NCBI RefSeq assembly: GCF_003994475.1
Contig: NZ_RZNY01000001.1
Coordinates: 301,714-365,713, forward strand
Reading direction: 5' to 3'
Source: Paenibacillus anaericanus
GTDB taxonomy: Bacteria; Bacillota; Bacilli; Paenibacillales; Paenibacillaceae
DNA: 64,000 bases
In this document: positions 39,412 through 48,434 of the stretch, in pieces
Layout: the number at the start of each line of letters is the position of its first letter
Position numbering within the stretch: the first letter of the stretch is position 1
Position numbers and translations under genes: made by a program
Notes under the pieces: model-generated
Seen by the model: only the letters and a program-made list of their open reading frames with translations
What the model was told of the DNA's origin: nothing
Database searches by the model: none

Positions 39412-41338
39412 TAATTTGATTGGCGAGCTTCTCGCCGATCGACAGGGGCCGAAAGTCTTCGACTGAGGCCTCTTTTATTTTTTTAAGTGAGCCAAAATGC
39501 TTCAGCAAAAGTTTGCGACGCTTCTCACCAATGCCAGGAATAGCATCCAGACGTGAGGTAACCATCGACTTGGCACGTTGCTCACGGTGAAATGAAATAG
39601 CAAACCGGTGTACCTCGTCCTGAATCCGTTGCAACAAGTAGAACTCCTGACTGTCACGTGGCAAGTGAACTGGCTCTGGTGGGTCACCTACCATCAATTG
39701 AGCCGTCTTATGCTTGGCATCCTTAACGAGACCACACACAGGGATATACAACCCCAGCTCATTCTGTAGTACATCGACCGCTGCCGAGATTTGCCCCTTC
39801 CCTCCATCTACAACGATCAGGTCAGGCATTTGCAGATTGTCCTTCAACACTCGTTCGTACCGACGACGAATGACTTCACGCATCGTCTCATAATCGTCTG
39901 GTCCCTGAACGGTCCGAACTTTATATTTACGATACTCCTTCTTAGCTGGCTTCCCATCAATGAAGACGATCATAGCCGACACAGGATTCGTTCCCTGAAT
40001 ATTGGAGTTATCAAAAGCTTCGATTCTTGAAACTGATTCGAGACCAATACTCCGGCCCAGATTCTCCGCAGCCTTTGAAGTCCGCTCTTCATCTCGTTCA
40101 ATCAGCTTGAACTTCTCGTCAATCGAGACGCGGGCATTATCCTCAGCCATCGTCACCATCTGCTTCTTAAGCCCCCGCTGAGGCACGAGAACCTTCACAC
40201 CGAGCCACTGCTGTAGCGCTGCAGCTCCGCTCACCGGATCCAATGTTTCGCCACCAGCAGCACTCACAGTCACTCCTGTGGCATCTATCACCGTTTCCGC
40301 TGAATCAACACTTTCCTCATCCCCAGCAAACCCCTTCAAATCAGGTAGAAGAATTTCTTGTGGCACCGCCGGATTATCACTGTAATACTGCGTTACATAG
40401 GATAGAAAATCACCATAGGCTTCCCCATAGAACGGAAAGACCGAAGCATGACGTTCAATCATTTTACCCTGTCGCATGTATAATATCTGGACACACATCC
40501 AGCCTTTATCGACAGCAAAACCGAACACGTCGCGGTCTTTGGCATCCGCCATCGTGATCTTCTGTTTCTCCATTAGCGCATCGATGTTGATGATCTGATC
40601 TCGTAATTCCTTAGCACGTTCAAAATACAATTCCTCTGCGGCTTCATGCATTTTACGCTGTAGTTCTTTCTTGATTTCCTCATGACCACCACTGAGAAAA
40701 GAATTGATTTCCTGCGTCATTTTCTCATATGTTTCCTGAGGCACTTCTTTTACACATGGCGCAAGGCACTGCCCCATATGATAATAGAGACAAACATCTT
40801 TGGGCATGACATTACATTTGCGCAGTGGATACATCCGATCCAATAGCTTTTTTGTTTGTTGAGCTGCGTAACTATTCGGATAAGGTCCGAAATATTTCCC
40901 TTTATCTTTCAACACTCGCCGAGTGACTTCAAGCCTAGGGTGTTCTTCGTTTGTAATTTTAATATAAGGAAAGGTCTTATCATCCTTTAATAGCACGTTA
41001 TAGCGTGGATGATGAGTCTTGATCAGGTTGCACTCCAGAATGAGTGCTTCCATGTTACTTCCAGTAACAATATACTCGAAATCTCGGATATCCAAGACAA
41101 GTCGCTGCGTTTTACCATCGTGGCTGCCTGTGAAATAAGAACGGACCCGGTTCTTCAAGACCTTTGCCTTACCAACGTAAATAATGGTACCTTCTTTATT
41201 CTTCATCAAGTAGCAGCCCGGAAGATCAGGTAATAAAGCCAACTTGTGACGGATAGCCTCCATAGCCTTCTCTTGCTCTTGTTCATTCTCTTGCTCTTGT
41301 TCATTCTCTTGTTCTTGTGAATCATGAATCAAATCCAT
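39383..41338 (-). CDS. uvrC: Excinuclease ABC subunit C
   Basis: The 651-residue endonuclease makes both cuts around bulky DNA lesions with UvrAB. It shows the GIY-YIG domain ([19 protein letters not shown], about 45-120), a Cys-rich segment ([13 protein letters not shown]), a UVR motif (about 230), the RNase-H-like UvrC domain ([11 protein letters not shown]) and C-terminal helix-hairpin-helices ([17 protein letters not shown]). An N-terminal Gln/Glu repeat precedes the usual start at [13 protein letters not shown] chose the ATG before the repeat, after GGGGAGGAAG; the later ATG (41263) is an alternative. A low-complexity insert is present near residues 350-390. Confidence 0.94.
   Translation of the reverse strand: MDLIHDSQEQENEQEQENEQEQEKAMEAIRHKLALLPDLPGCYLMKNKEGTIIYVGKAKVLKNRVRSYFTGSHDGKTQRLVLDIRDFEYIVTGSNMEALILECNLIKTHHPRYNVLLKDDKTFPYIKITNEEHPRLEVTRRVLKDKGKYFGPYPNSYAAQQTKKLLDRMYPLRKCNVMPKDVCLYYHMGQCLAPCVKEVPQETYEKMTQEINSFLSGGHEEIKKELQRKMHEAAEELYFERAKELRDQIINIDALMEKQKITMADAKDRDVFGFAVDKGWMCVQILYMRQGKMIERHASVFPFYGEAYGDFLSYVTQYYSDNPAVPQEILLPDLKGFAGDEESVDSAETVIDATGVTVSAAGGETLDPVSGAAALQQWLGVKVLVPQRGLKKQMVTMAEDNARVSIDEKFKLIERDEERTSKAAENLGRSIGLESVSRIEAFDNSNIQGTNPVSAMIVFIDGKPAKKEYRKYKVRTVQGPDDYETMREVIRRRYERVLKDNLQMPDLIVVDGGKGQISAAVDVLQNELGLYIPVCGLVKDAKHKTAQLMVGDPPEPVHLPRDSQEFYLLQRIQDEVHRFAISFHREQRAKSMVTSRLDAIPGIGEKRRKLLLKHFGSLKKIKEASVEDFRPLSIGEKLANQIINALQDEES
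41271..41318 (-). repeat. 18-bp tandem repeat at the uvrC 5' end
   Basis: Two perfect 18-base units and a partial third (period 18, starts 41271, 41289, 41307) encode repeated NEQEQE hexapeptides in the UvrC N-terminus. Being in-frame, copy number changes would not break the gene. Confidence 0.85.
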
Positions 41339-41386
41339 GCCCGTGACTTCCTCCCCTATGGAATTGTTCACTTCGAATAATATACA

Positions 41387-41415
41387 GAAAACGCCCCCGG
41401 ACATGCCGGAGGCGT
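41387..41415 (-). terminator. Intrinsic terminator of trxA
   Basis: ACGCCTCCGG pairs with CCGGGGGCGT on the minus strand, followed by four T residues, 45 bases past the trxA stop and upstream of uvrC. Confidence 0.7.
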
Positions 41416-41459
41416 GGGGAAAACATACCCTTGCAACCAAAAAGAAGCAATAAAGCTTA

Positions 41460-41774
41460 TTAGTGTTTAGCGATCAGGTTTTTCAGTGCTTCTTTGGAAT
41501 TCAATCCAACAACCTTATCAACGGGTTGCCCGTCTTTGAAAAGGATCAATGTTGGAATACTCATCACACCAAAACGGGACGCTGATTCCGGGTTTTCGTC
41601 CACATTCACTTTTGCTATTTTGACCGAATCTCCTACATCTGAAGCCAATTCCTCTAGAATTGGAGCGATCATTTTGCAGGGACCACACCAAGGAGCCCAG
41701 AAATCAACAAGGACCATACCTTGACCTTCTACTTCATTATTGAAGGATTGATCGGATACATTAACAATTGCCAT
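41460..41774 (-). CDS. trxA: Thioredoxin
   Basis: The 104-residue protein is a canonical thioredoxin: [11 protein letters not shown] active site with the redox Cys pair, the cis-Pro in [11 protein letters not shown] and a final helix. It reduces disulfides in cytoplasmic proteins with electrons from thioredoxin reductase. The ATG follows AGGAGGAGA. A minus-strand extended -10 (TGGTATAAT, near 41887-41895) lies about 115 bases upstream. It is alone on its transcript, with uvrC after its terminator. Confidence 0.97.
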   Translation of the reverse strand: MAIVNVSDQSFNNEVEGQGMVLVDFWAPWCGPCKMIAPILEELASDVGDSVKIAKVNVDENPESASRFGVMSIPTLILFKDGQPVDKVVGLNSKEALKNLIAKH

Positions 41775-41948
41775 AATAAATCTCCTCCTATATGTTTGTT
41801 TTATCATGTTTGCACAGTATTCTCAGAACAAACACAATTTCATTCAGTTCATAATGATGAATCCATCCTAAAATGGCGTCTTGCCAATTATACCACATTT
41901 TTTTTGAGAATGGGTAATCACCGTTACACGCGCGGTTAAAGCGCCTTC

Positions 41949-41978
41949 TTTACAAAATAAAGTAGAAATGGTTATACT
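41949..41978 (+). promoter_or_regulatory. Candidate promoter of the YqzM-like gene
   Basis: TTTACA (41949-41954) is followed after 18 bases by TATACT (41973-41978), about 75 bases upstream of the small membrane protein. Sequence match only. Confidence 0.45.
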
Positions 41979-42054
41979 ATTAATAACCCAAAATCGTTTT
42001 GTCTATAACATATATCATTGATGTTTCCAACTTGACCGAGGAGGCTACGCCAAT

Positions 42055-42210
42055 ATGGACGCTAACCCACATGCAAACGACCCAAGAGCGCATATCAACG
42101 AAGAGCCACGCAACGATTTATTTGATTTGATGAACGGTTTCTTCGGTATGTTTACGCTCATGGCCGTTATTTTCTTCGGAATGGTCATCGTAAAATTTAT
42201 AGCCGGTTAA
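42055..42210 (+). CDS. Small single-helix membrane protein, YqzM-like
   Basis: The 51-residue protein has a polar N-terminus (MDANPHANDPRAHINEEPRN) and one transmembrane helix (about 29-49, ending VIVKFIAG). The ATG follows GAGGAGG by ten bases, and a rho-independent terminator comes 14 bases after the stop. Size, polar head and ending resemble the YqzM family of spore formers, whose function is unknown. The strong signals at both ends make it a real gene. Confidence 0.78.
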   Translation: MDANPHANDPRAHINEEPRNDLFDLMNGFFGMFTLMAVIFFGMVIVKFIAG

Positions 42211-42223
42211 GAAGCTGGACGGC

Positions 42224-42267
42224 AAAAAGGCTGGATCTTCTCCTCCAAGAGAATCCGGCCTTTTTTT
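42224..42267 (+). terminator. Terminator after the YqzM-like gene
   Basis: An imperfect stem (AAAAAGGC with GGCCTTTTT, GGAT with ATCC, TCTC with GAGA) is followed by seven T residues. It may also stop the convergent dnaI transcript. Confidence 0.8.
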
Positions 42268-42282
42268 GTATTTGTATTTTAT

Positions 42283-43239
42283 TTATTGATTTCGCCCACG
42301 CTTGTTACTCCCATGAACTTGTACTACGTCCACAAATGGGGCAATCCGATCCATCAAACGTTGACCCTTATGTTGTTCTTCCCCATCTTTATTCGTAAAG
42401 CTTAGATGCTTCTCCAAAGCACTAAGCGAATGATTCGAAGTGTAAAAGGTCGGCTTACGGTTCATTCTATAATTAAGAATAGCTCCCATCACATGGTCGC
42501 GAACCCAAGGATTTAAATTTTCAGCCCCGATGTCATCAAAGATGAGCAAGTCCGCCTGCTTCATAACCTCTACCGATTCCTTCAGCTTCTGATTATCCAG
42601 CATCATCGACTTTAAATCTTCCACAAACTCAGGCATGTAGACGATCACTCCGGAATATCCCGATTTCGCCAGTTCATGAAGTAAGTAACACATTAGAAAG
42701 GTCTTTCCGGTACCGAAATGACCCTCGAGATAGAGCCCTTGAGTCTGAAGTCCATCCTCTCTTGTCTCATTGATATATTTAATAACCTGAGCCACGGCTG
42801 GTGCTCGCTCACGATCTTTCATCATGATCTCTACTTCATTGTAGCCTTCTTCTAGGGCACGTTCATCCACGTAGAAGCTATGTATCCGCTTCTTCACCGC
42901 TAGTTCCGTCTGCCTCTGATTCTGCTTATCGCAAGGAACCTGCCGATCTATCAATTGGGTACGTCCACCCGTATTTTCGACTGTCAACTTCGTATAATGT
43001 CCTGGAAAATCATTAGGACAATCATCAAGTCCCGGACAATTACTACAATGGCGATTCGTATTCACATATTGATACAGCTTAGCCATATTAAGATGCAACT
43101 GTTCATCTGTCAGCTCTGGATGAGCCGCGCGAAGTGACAGTACCAAAGGTGAATTTAGTAGCTCAGCGGAAAGTTCTTCTGACCTCCGACGGAGTTGTGG
43201 GTTCTTCATTTGCGACAACAGTTGCCCAAGTGATTCCAT
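42283..43239 (-). CDS. dnaI: Primosomal protein DnaI (helicase loader)
   Basis: The 318-residue AAA+ protein loads the replicative helicase in Bacillales. The N-terminal helicase-binding part contains a zinc-binding HCSNCPGLDDC (about 73-84). The ATPase core has Walker A GHFGTGKTF and Walker B LLIFDDIGAE, a sensor TSNHS and a final arginine-containing DRI. The ribosome site GAAGGA is rather distant from the ATG. It lies 51 bases downstream of dnaB, matching the known dnaB-dnaI order. Confidence 0.95.
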   Translation of the reverse strand: MESLGQLLSQMKNPQLRRRSEELSAELLNSPLVLSLRAAHPELTDEQLHLNMAKLYQYVNTNRHCSNCPGLDDCPNDFPGHYTKLTVENTGGRTQLIDRQVPCDKQNQRQTELAVKKRIHSFYVDERALEEGYNEVEIMMKDRERAPAVAQVIKYINETREDGLQTQGLYLEGHFGTGKTFLMCYLLHELAKSGYSGVIVYMPEFVEDLKSMMLDNQKLKESVEVMKQADLLIFDDIGAENLNPWVRDHVMGAILNYRMNRKPTFYTSNHSLSALEKHLSFTNKDGEEQHKGQRLMDRIAPFVDVVQVHGSNKRGRNQ

Positions 43240-43290
43240 GCGTTATGTTCACCATCCTTCATTCTATATATATATACAATTCCGCTCCGT

Positions 43291-44823
43291 TTAACTGCCT
43301 CTATTCTTGCTTGCTTGTGTCTGCTCAGCCAACTTAAGCATTTCAGCAAAATCCTCATCAGAGACACTCTGCTCCCCACTCGAACGTTCAACGATAGGGA
43401 TCTCAGGCTTCGGCTTCACTCCACGATTATTATACGTACGTCCACGTCCCGCGCCGGCCGCACCACCTGTAGAGGCGGCTGCAACTTTATCCTTCACCTT
43501 CGACTGTTCACGTATATACTGAACAGCCTTCTCATAGGAATTGACTTGTTTCAGCAACATATTTGATGCGATAGCATCCACAAAATTACGATTAATCCGT
43601 TGTTCTCCACCCGAGGTTAAGAGGCTCATCAAATAATGGATCAAAACATTGATAACTTCACCTGGTAGTTTATAATTCAAATCGATTTTTTCAAAGATAT
43701 CAAGTAAATTATCAGGAACCGCTCCCGGAAAGAACGTCTTAAGAAGTCTAGTGTATGGCTCGTTACGCAACATCATGTTGTACTGATGAATATCGCACTT
43801 GCTTATAAATTGTGGTGGTACTTCCACATAAAATTCCATTTGAACTGCAATTTCTTCCTCATGCATCTGGGCAGGTTCTTTAACTTCAGCGCGAAGGGCG
43901 GCCACTTTACCGTATACAACTTCCCGCTCTTCCTTGCGTCGCTTGCCTTGGCGGAACTGAAGATTTGCTATGTGCTGTAATTTATCCAACAAAAGCCCAC
44001 CATCAGGATCAAACACACCATCTTCATCCAGAAGGCGACACAAATCTTGAACACTCAAATCGTATTTACGAGCCACATAATTCGCAACTCCCATCCCTTC
44101 GGGATTAAATCGTAGCCCTTCCACAAAAGGACGGTTAGCAGATCCACGCGGGAAATGGAGGATAATGTCCGCATAATTGAGTGAATCTTCCTCACTCGCC
44201 ACTGCTATTTGACCTTTCCCCCTCGCAACCGATGTTTCAGCAATCGCCTGTTCAAGTTCATAATCAATAGCATGCGTGTTCAGTTCAAAAATATCATAAA
44301 ATGGTATGGATATATTTTCTTTATTATAAGTTAGAACGGACCACTCATCCGGTTCTTTATTGAATAGCTTCTCCCGCAACTCCAGAACGGCAAATTTGCC
44401 AATCTTATCACGTAGTAGTAACGTCAGATGCTGGGTTCTAAAAAACTCTGACGGCGACAATGGCGCTTGTAGCTCATATTCATACATATAATCGTCACTA
44501 TCAGGCATATATAAACGGCTAGTTTGTAACAGACCAACTGCTTCTAGTTTGGAGGTCTGCTCAACGAGAAATTTACGTCCCTTTTCACTAGGCTCCAACC
44601 CCAACGTCAAAAATAACCCCCGTTGCTGCTCAACGGCGGAATATCCTACTTGTTCCAACGGCACTTGCTGGGCGAGCAACTTATAGACTCCTATTGCAAA
44701 AGCCCCAACCATAGGTTGATAGATTAAATTTAGCATTTTCCCGTCTACACCACTAAGGCTGAAGTCACGATACACACAATAATGATGATTCTCGGTAAAA
44801 TGATGTAAATTGTTCATGCGCAC
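43291..44823 (-). CDS. dnaB: Replication initiation and membrane attachment protein DnaB
   Basis: The 510-residue protein has the Bacillales DnaB N-terminal winged-helix domain (YRDFSLSGVDGKMLNLIYQP), a central DDBH2-type region ending with the YxxxIxxxW-like helices (about 375-450), and a disordered Gly/Arg tail (GGAAGAGRGRTYNN). It brings DnaI and the helicase to oriC or to restart forks. GTG after AAGGAG was preferred; an ATG two codons later is possible. It is upstream of dnaI. NrdR, usually before it, is not seen. Confidence 0.93.
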   Translation of the reverse strand: MRMNNLHHFTENHHYCVYRDFSLSGVDGKMLNLIYQPMVGAFAIGVYKLLAQQVPLEQVGYSAVEQQRGLFLTLGLEPSEKGRKFLVEQTSKLEAVGLLQTSRLYMPDSDDYMYEYELQAPLSPSEFFRTQHLTLLLRDKIGKFAVLELREKLFNKEPDEWSVLTYNKENISIPFYDIFELNTHAIDYELEQAIAETSVARGKGQIAVASEEDSLNYADIILHFPRGSANRPFVEGLRFNPEGMGVANYVARKYDLSVQDLCRLLDEDGVFDPDGGLLLDKLQHIANLQFRQGKRRKEEREVVYGKVAALRAEVKEPAQMHEEEIAVQMEFYVEVPPQFISKCDIHQYNMMLRNEPYTRLLKTFFPGAVPDNLLDIFEKIDLNYKLPGEVINVLIHYLMSLLTSGGEQRINRNFVDAIASNMLLKQVNSYEKAVQYIREQSKVKDKVAAASTGGAAGAGRGRTYNNRGVKPKPEIPIVERSSGEQSVSDEDFAEMLKLAEQTQASKNRGS

Positions 44824-44915
44824 CTATGAAATCACTCCTTCATATCACTTACAGGTAGACTTCCTCTATTCTATCACAAATCCGGCTGAGCTTAGTCGTA
44901 AAATCATGGCATTTC

Positions 44916-46121
44916 TTAGCCGCCGCAAAGCTCGTGGTAAGTTTTCTTAACAAATGAAAGATAAGGCGATGGAGGGAATACCTTCATCGTTTCATATACT
45001 TGCTCAATAAGAGTGCGGGCACGATCATGTTCTCCCTGCTCAGCATAAATTTTTGCTATATAAGCTCCGGCAGTATGAATAGAAGCCTTATTAAACGGGT
45101 GGTGCCCCCATTCCGGCATGGTGACTTGCGACAACGCTTCAAGAGCCTCCGCATATCGATCTAACCCATAATAGGAGATTCCCCTCTGCAAAAGCCAATA
45201 TCCCCGCTTATCCTCATGCTCCATATCAGAGTACTTCAAGATCAAATCCAATGCCTCAGTGAATTTGCCCTTCCAATTCAAATTTGTTACTTCGACCAAT
45301 TCTATTAATTCCAACGAATCGAGGTCTTCCGTAAATTGAGCGAACTGCCTTGCTTTGGACAAATAATGTTGAACTTGTTCATCGTCCTCAATGATTTGAC
45401 TATTTCCCGCCAACAATCTATAAAAATGGTCCGTTAGATAAAAGACCTTCTCATCATGAGACAAGGTAATAGCCGCCAGAAGAACATTTCTACTTTCTTC
45501 ATAATATCCAATAGCAGACAAGGATGCCGCCTCAGCATAATGAAGGTCTAGTTCAAACAAGATATCCCTACTTGATTGCTTGTCCTTATATTGCCGCCAA
45601 ACATCACGGATTAAGTCTAGCGAAGCCCCATATTGCAATTTCGTAAAATACAAAGCATACATGATATATCTAGCCTTAGCTGCCTCAACATATAAACTAA
45701 AATGATCATAAATCTCTACTGCCTTATCTACTGCTCTTCCGCCGTTCACATTCAATGTATGGAAGCAAGCTTCTGCGTAATTCTCCATAAGTCTTGCAGC
45801 GTCAAGAATTAAAGGAAGCTTCGTCTCCAGTAAAGGTTCAACCTTTGATATGACTGATGAATATTCTTTCCGCTTGATATGATCCTCTACTTCCCTCAGC
45901 AGCCTACTTATTTCCGCAGAGCCATCCTCTTCCAACAACTGACTGACTTCTAGCCCCAATTGCCGAGCCAAGTATTGTAAGCTTCCCATCGAGGGCTGAG
46001 CTTTACCGTTCTCAATTTGACTGAGCATACTCTTCGTTATATGTTCACCTGCTAACTGCGATTGTGTTATACCCTTTGCTTTACGCAGCTTTCGAATTTT
46101 TTCTCCGATTGTTGTTGACAT
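44916..46121 (-). CDS. XRE-family regulator with TPR domain
   Basis: The 401-residue protein has an N-terminal HTH (residues 6-60, GITQSQLAGEHITKSMLSQIENG) and a long array of TPR helices (about 80-400). This is the layout of RRNPP peptide receptors such as PlcR, NprR and Aim-type regulators. ATG follows GAGGTT. No small peptide gene is visible next to it, so a peptide signal is not shown. It is divergent from an MFS gene, with a 21-bp inverted repeat in the shared upstream region. Confidence 0.9.
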   Translation of the reverse strand: MSTTIGEKIRKLRKAKGITQSQLAGEHITKSMLSQIENGKAQPSMGSLQYLARQLGLEVSQLLEEDGSAEISRLLREVEDHIKRKEYSSVISKVEPLLETKLPLILDAARLMENYAEACFHTLNVNGGRAVDKAVEIYDHFSLYVEAAKARYIMYALYFTKLQYGASLDLIRDVWRQYKDKQSSRDILFELDLHYAEAASLSAIGYYEESRNVLLAAITLSHDEKVFYLTDHFYRLLAGNSQIIEDDEQVQHYLSKARQFAQFTEDLDSLELIELVEVTNLNWKGKFTEALDLILKYSDMEHEDKRGYWLLQRGISYYGLDRYAEALEALSQVTMPEWGHHPFNKASIHTAGAYIAKIYAEQGEHDRARTLIEQVYETMKVFPPSPYLSFVKKTYHELCGG

Positions 46122-46200
46122 GTATTCAACCTCATTAAATTCATTTTATCCAGTATAACTTAACTAGAAGCTACAGAAAAGCATACGAATTGATCATTTG

Positions 46201-46268
46201 TTAAATTAAAATAAACTTATATTGCGAATCGTTGCTACATACGCTATTATAAGTTTAATTTAATTTAA
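46201..46268. promoter_or_regulatory. 21-bp inverted repeat between XRE-TPR regulator and MFS gene
   Basis: Arms 46201-46221 and 46248-46268 are reverse complements with one mismatch, separated by 26 bases; they share the core AAACTTATA. The location upstream of both divergent genes suggests a binding site for the XRE-TPR regulator, with the two arms spaced as for a dimer or tetramer. Inference from layout. Confidence 0.6.
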
Positions 46269-46292
46269 CTTTAATTGGAAGTGGGAAATCAC

Positions 46293-47609
46293 ATGGATAT
46301 TGATGTTCCAAACAAACGCAACGATAATCGAAACATCTTTCTTTTTTTTACCGGCAAATTAATTACGATGTTAGGCTCAAGCATGTACACTTTTATTATT
46401 GGACTGTATATTTTGAAATTGACCGGTTCAGGTGGAAACTTCGCTCTAACGATTATTTGCGGGATGTTACCTCGAATACTGTTGTCTCCATTTGCCGGAG
46501 TGATCGCTGACCGTATGAGCCGCCGAAAGCTCCTTATAGGATCAGATGCTGCAAGTACAATCGTCATGCTTCTAGCCTTTTCCACCGTATCATTTGCAGG
46601 ACTTTCCCTAATAACTGTCTACGCTTCACTCATCCTACTCTCAGTATGTTCTACCTTCTATAGCGTCTCCCTATCTTCTTCCGTTATGATGCTTGTTGAA
46701 GAGGATAATGTGCAGCGAGCGAGTTCCTTGGGTCAAATCTCCAGTTCAATCGGCAACATTTTAGGACCAATACTTGGTGGAATTCTTTACGCTTATGTAT
46801 CATTAGAAATGTTTATGTTATTTAATGGCCTTGCCTTTCTGATATCAACACTGATGGGATGGTCATTGAAATTCAAACCTTCGGCTTCATCATCCCCTGA
46901 CTATGATATGAATACAGGAGATGGTTCGTCTAAAGGATTCCTTACATCATTCCAACGCAGTTTTATTGAAGGTTTCCATTATGCTAAACGGAACCATCTG
47001 ATCTGGGGAATGATCAAACTGGCCTTCTGGATCAACTTTTTCATCAGTGCTCTTAACGTGTTTCTCCCCTATATTATTGTCGAGTCCTTGAAACTTAGCT
47101 CCAAGCAGTATGGTACTATCGACGCAATGTTAGCTGCAGGTATGTTACTCATGTCAGCTCTTCTCTCGATTCGCAAACAACTAGGAGATCCCATAAAGTC
47201 ATTACTACAGGGTACAACTACTCTCTCCATTCTAATTATTTCTATGTCATTACCCTTGCTTATTACCTTCACTTCTCTTGGCTCATTTGTATTTTATATG
47301 ATACTCATGTTAATTGTTGGCATAATCATTATTTACATCAATATTCCCATCCAGGTTACACTGCAAAAGACTATAGAAGAGGAATATCGCGGACGCGTAT
47401 TCGGCATTCTTGATACGATGGCCAGTGCAATCGCACCTCTAGGTATGGTATTATTCGGCCTTACGCTAGACTGGATTCCAAGTTTCTATATCCCTATCAT
47501 TTCAGGTTTAGGACTGCTGCTCGTTACTTGGATCGGGGCACATGAGCTACGAAAGGTCCCAAGTCAGACAACTGTCGCTTCATCTCAGCAGGCTTCCAGT
47601 AGTCAATAA
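46293..47609 (+). CDS. MFS transporter, macrolide-efflux-like
   Basis: The 438-residue protein has 12 helices and the MFS loop GVIADRMSRRKLLIG after helix two, as in the MefA/MFS_3 family of drug exporters. ATG lies eight bases after GGAAGTGGG; a TTG 18 bases upstream lacks a ribosome site. It is divergent from the XRE-TPR regulator, which probably controls it, and ends at a very stable hairpin. Substrate unknown. Confidence 0.88.
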   Translation: MDIDVPNKRNDNRNIFLFFTGKLITMLGSSMYTFIIGLYILKLTGSGGNFALTIICGMLPRILLSPFAGVIADRMSRRKLLIGSDAASTIVMLLAFSTVSFAGLSLITVYASLILLSVCSTFYSVSLSSSVMMLVEEDNVQRASSLGQISSSIGNILGPILGGILYAYVSLEMFMLFNGLAFLISTLMGWSLKFKPSASSSPDYDMNTGDGSSKGFLTSFQRSFIEGFHYAKRNHLIWGMIKLAFWINFFISALNVFLPYIIVESLKLSSKQYGTIDAMLAAGMLLMSALLSIRKQLGDPIKSLLQGTTTLSILIISMSLPLLITFTSLGSFVFYMILMLIVGIIIIYINIPIQVTLQKTIEEEYRGRVFGILDTMASAIAPLGMVLFGLTLDWIPSFYIPIISGLGLLLVTWIGAHELRKVPSQTTVASSQQASSSQ

Positions 47610-47626
47610 GCAACCTCACACACGCG

Positions 47627-47689
47627 AATAAAACAAACAGCGGTGGCACCCCTGGCTATCAGGGATACCACCGCTGTTTGTTTTATTTC
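47627..47689 (+). terminator. Very stable terminator after the MFS gene
   Basis: A stem of about 20 bp (core ACAAACAGCGGTGG with CCACCGCTGTTTGT) has a second hairpin CCCTG-gctat-CAGGG nested at the top, and it leaves into TTTTATTT. Confidence 0.85.
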
Positions 47690-47750
47690 AATTCCACTTT
47701 TAAACATAAAGAGGATTCATAACTATAATCAATACTTGATCATGGAGGAG

Positions 47751-47892
47751 CAGAAGTTAGCGGAGAGGACGGAATTATCCAGAAGAAGCGATAGCGTTCA
47801 CCTTTGCCTCAGAAATTTCACCGCTATAGCGATATATTCAAAAAATTTCGGAGGCAACAGTGATCGTAAGGATAATCCGTCATCGTAGCGGT
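47751..47892 (+). repeat. Structured intergenic element, copy 1
   Basis: About 140 bases share sequence with the minus-strand segment near 59.7 kb: TAGCGgAgaGGACGGAATT, the GAAGAAGC run, CCTTTGnCCTC, and AATCCGTCnTCGTAGCGG at the end. It folds: GACGGA-a-TTATCC (47768-47780) pairs with GGATAATCCGTC (47870-47881), and TTGCCTC-a-GAAATTT (47804-47818) with AAATTTC-g-GAGGCAA (47843-47857), capped by CGCTATAGCG. Changes relative to copy 2 keep the pairs. No reading frame with a ribosome site lies here. Confidence 0.8.
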
Positions 47893-47937
47893 TGTGCGAA
47901 CCTACTGTTTCAAGCATTAGTTATGTCCTTAGAATGT

Positions 47938-48231
47938 TTAAAACATCCTATATCCGCCTTTACGCAGCTTTTCAATGGTCCATCCACTTAATATTGCGCC
48001 ACCAAATCCAGCAATCGCAGTCAAATAATCAACCAAACGGAACGAAGCGAGGTAGGATCCAAAACTCTTATCATGATTCCATAACGTATATACAACAATC
48101 GGTACAATGACAAGAACAAATATGTATGCTGGAAACCATGTTGTTTTCATAAGCATATTGAGAATAAATCCGATGCCGAACATCATAACGAAGAACAGAA
48201 CCATCAGCACCAATACGATGAGCCAACCCAT
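47938..48231 (-). CDS. YuiB-like small membrane protein
   Basis: The 97-residue protein has three hydrophobic helices (about 3-28, 36-52 and 68-85) and ends IEKLRKGGYRMF. Size and profile match the uncharacterised B. subtilis YuiB, and neighbours in this window are homologues of the yum/yut genes that lie near yuiB there. ATG follows GGGTGGGGAAACG. The longer frame upstream has no ribosome site and crosses the hemQ promoter. Confidence 0.7.
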   Translation of the reverse strand: MGWLIVLVLMVLFFVMMFGIGFILNMLMKTTWFPAYIFVLVIVPIVVYTLWNHDKSFGSYLASFRLVDYLTAIAGFGGAILSGWTIEKLRKGGYRMF

Positions 48232-48353
48232 CGTTTCCCCACCCTTCTCCTCCATACTATAAGTTAAATCACATTGACTAGAACTAGTGATAAGTTTACT
48301 AGAAAAAATGTTACGAAGCAACGAACTTTCTTGAAATAAAATCACAATTCGGT

Positions 48354-48382
48354 TTGCCCCTCTACCATCGTTAGGATACAAT
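48354..48382 (+). promoter_or_regulatory. Candidate hemQ promoter
   Basis: TTGCCC (48354-48359), 17-base spacer, TACAAT (48377-48382), about 50 bases before the hemQ ATG. Sequence match only. Confidence 0.5.
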
Positions 48383-48434
48383 AGAGTAAGTACATATCGT
48401 ATGTAATCCATAAGAAATTTAGGAGTGATAATAA

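Noticed and set aside
47643-47888. 81-codon frame after the MFS gene
   Set aside because: It starts inside the terminator and crosses structured element copy 1; no ribosome site or homology.
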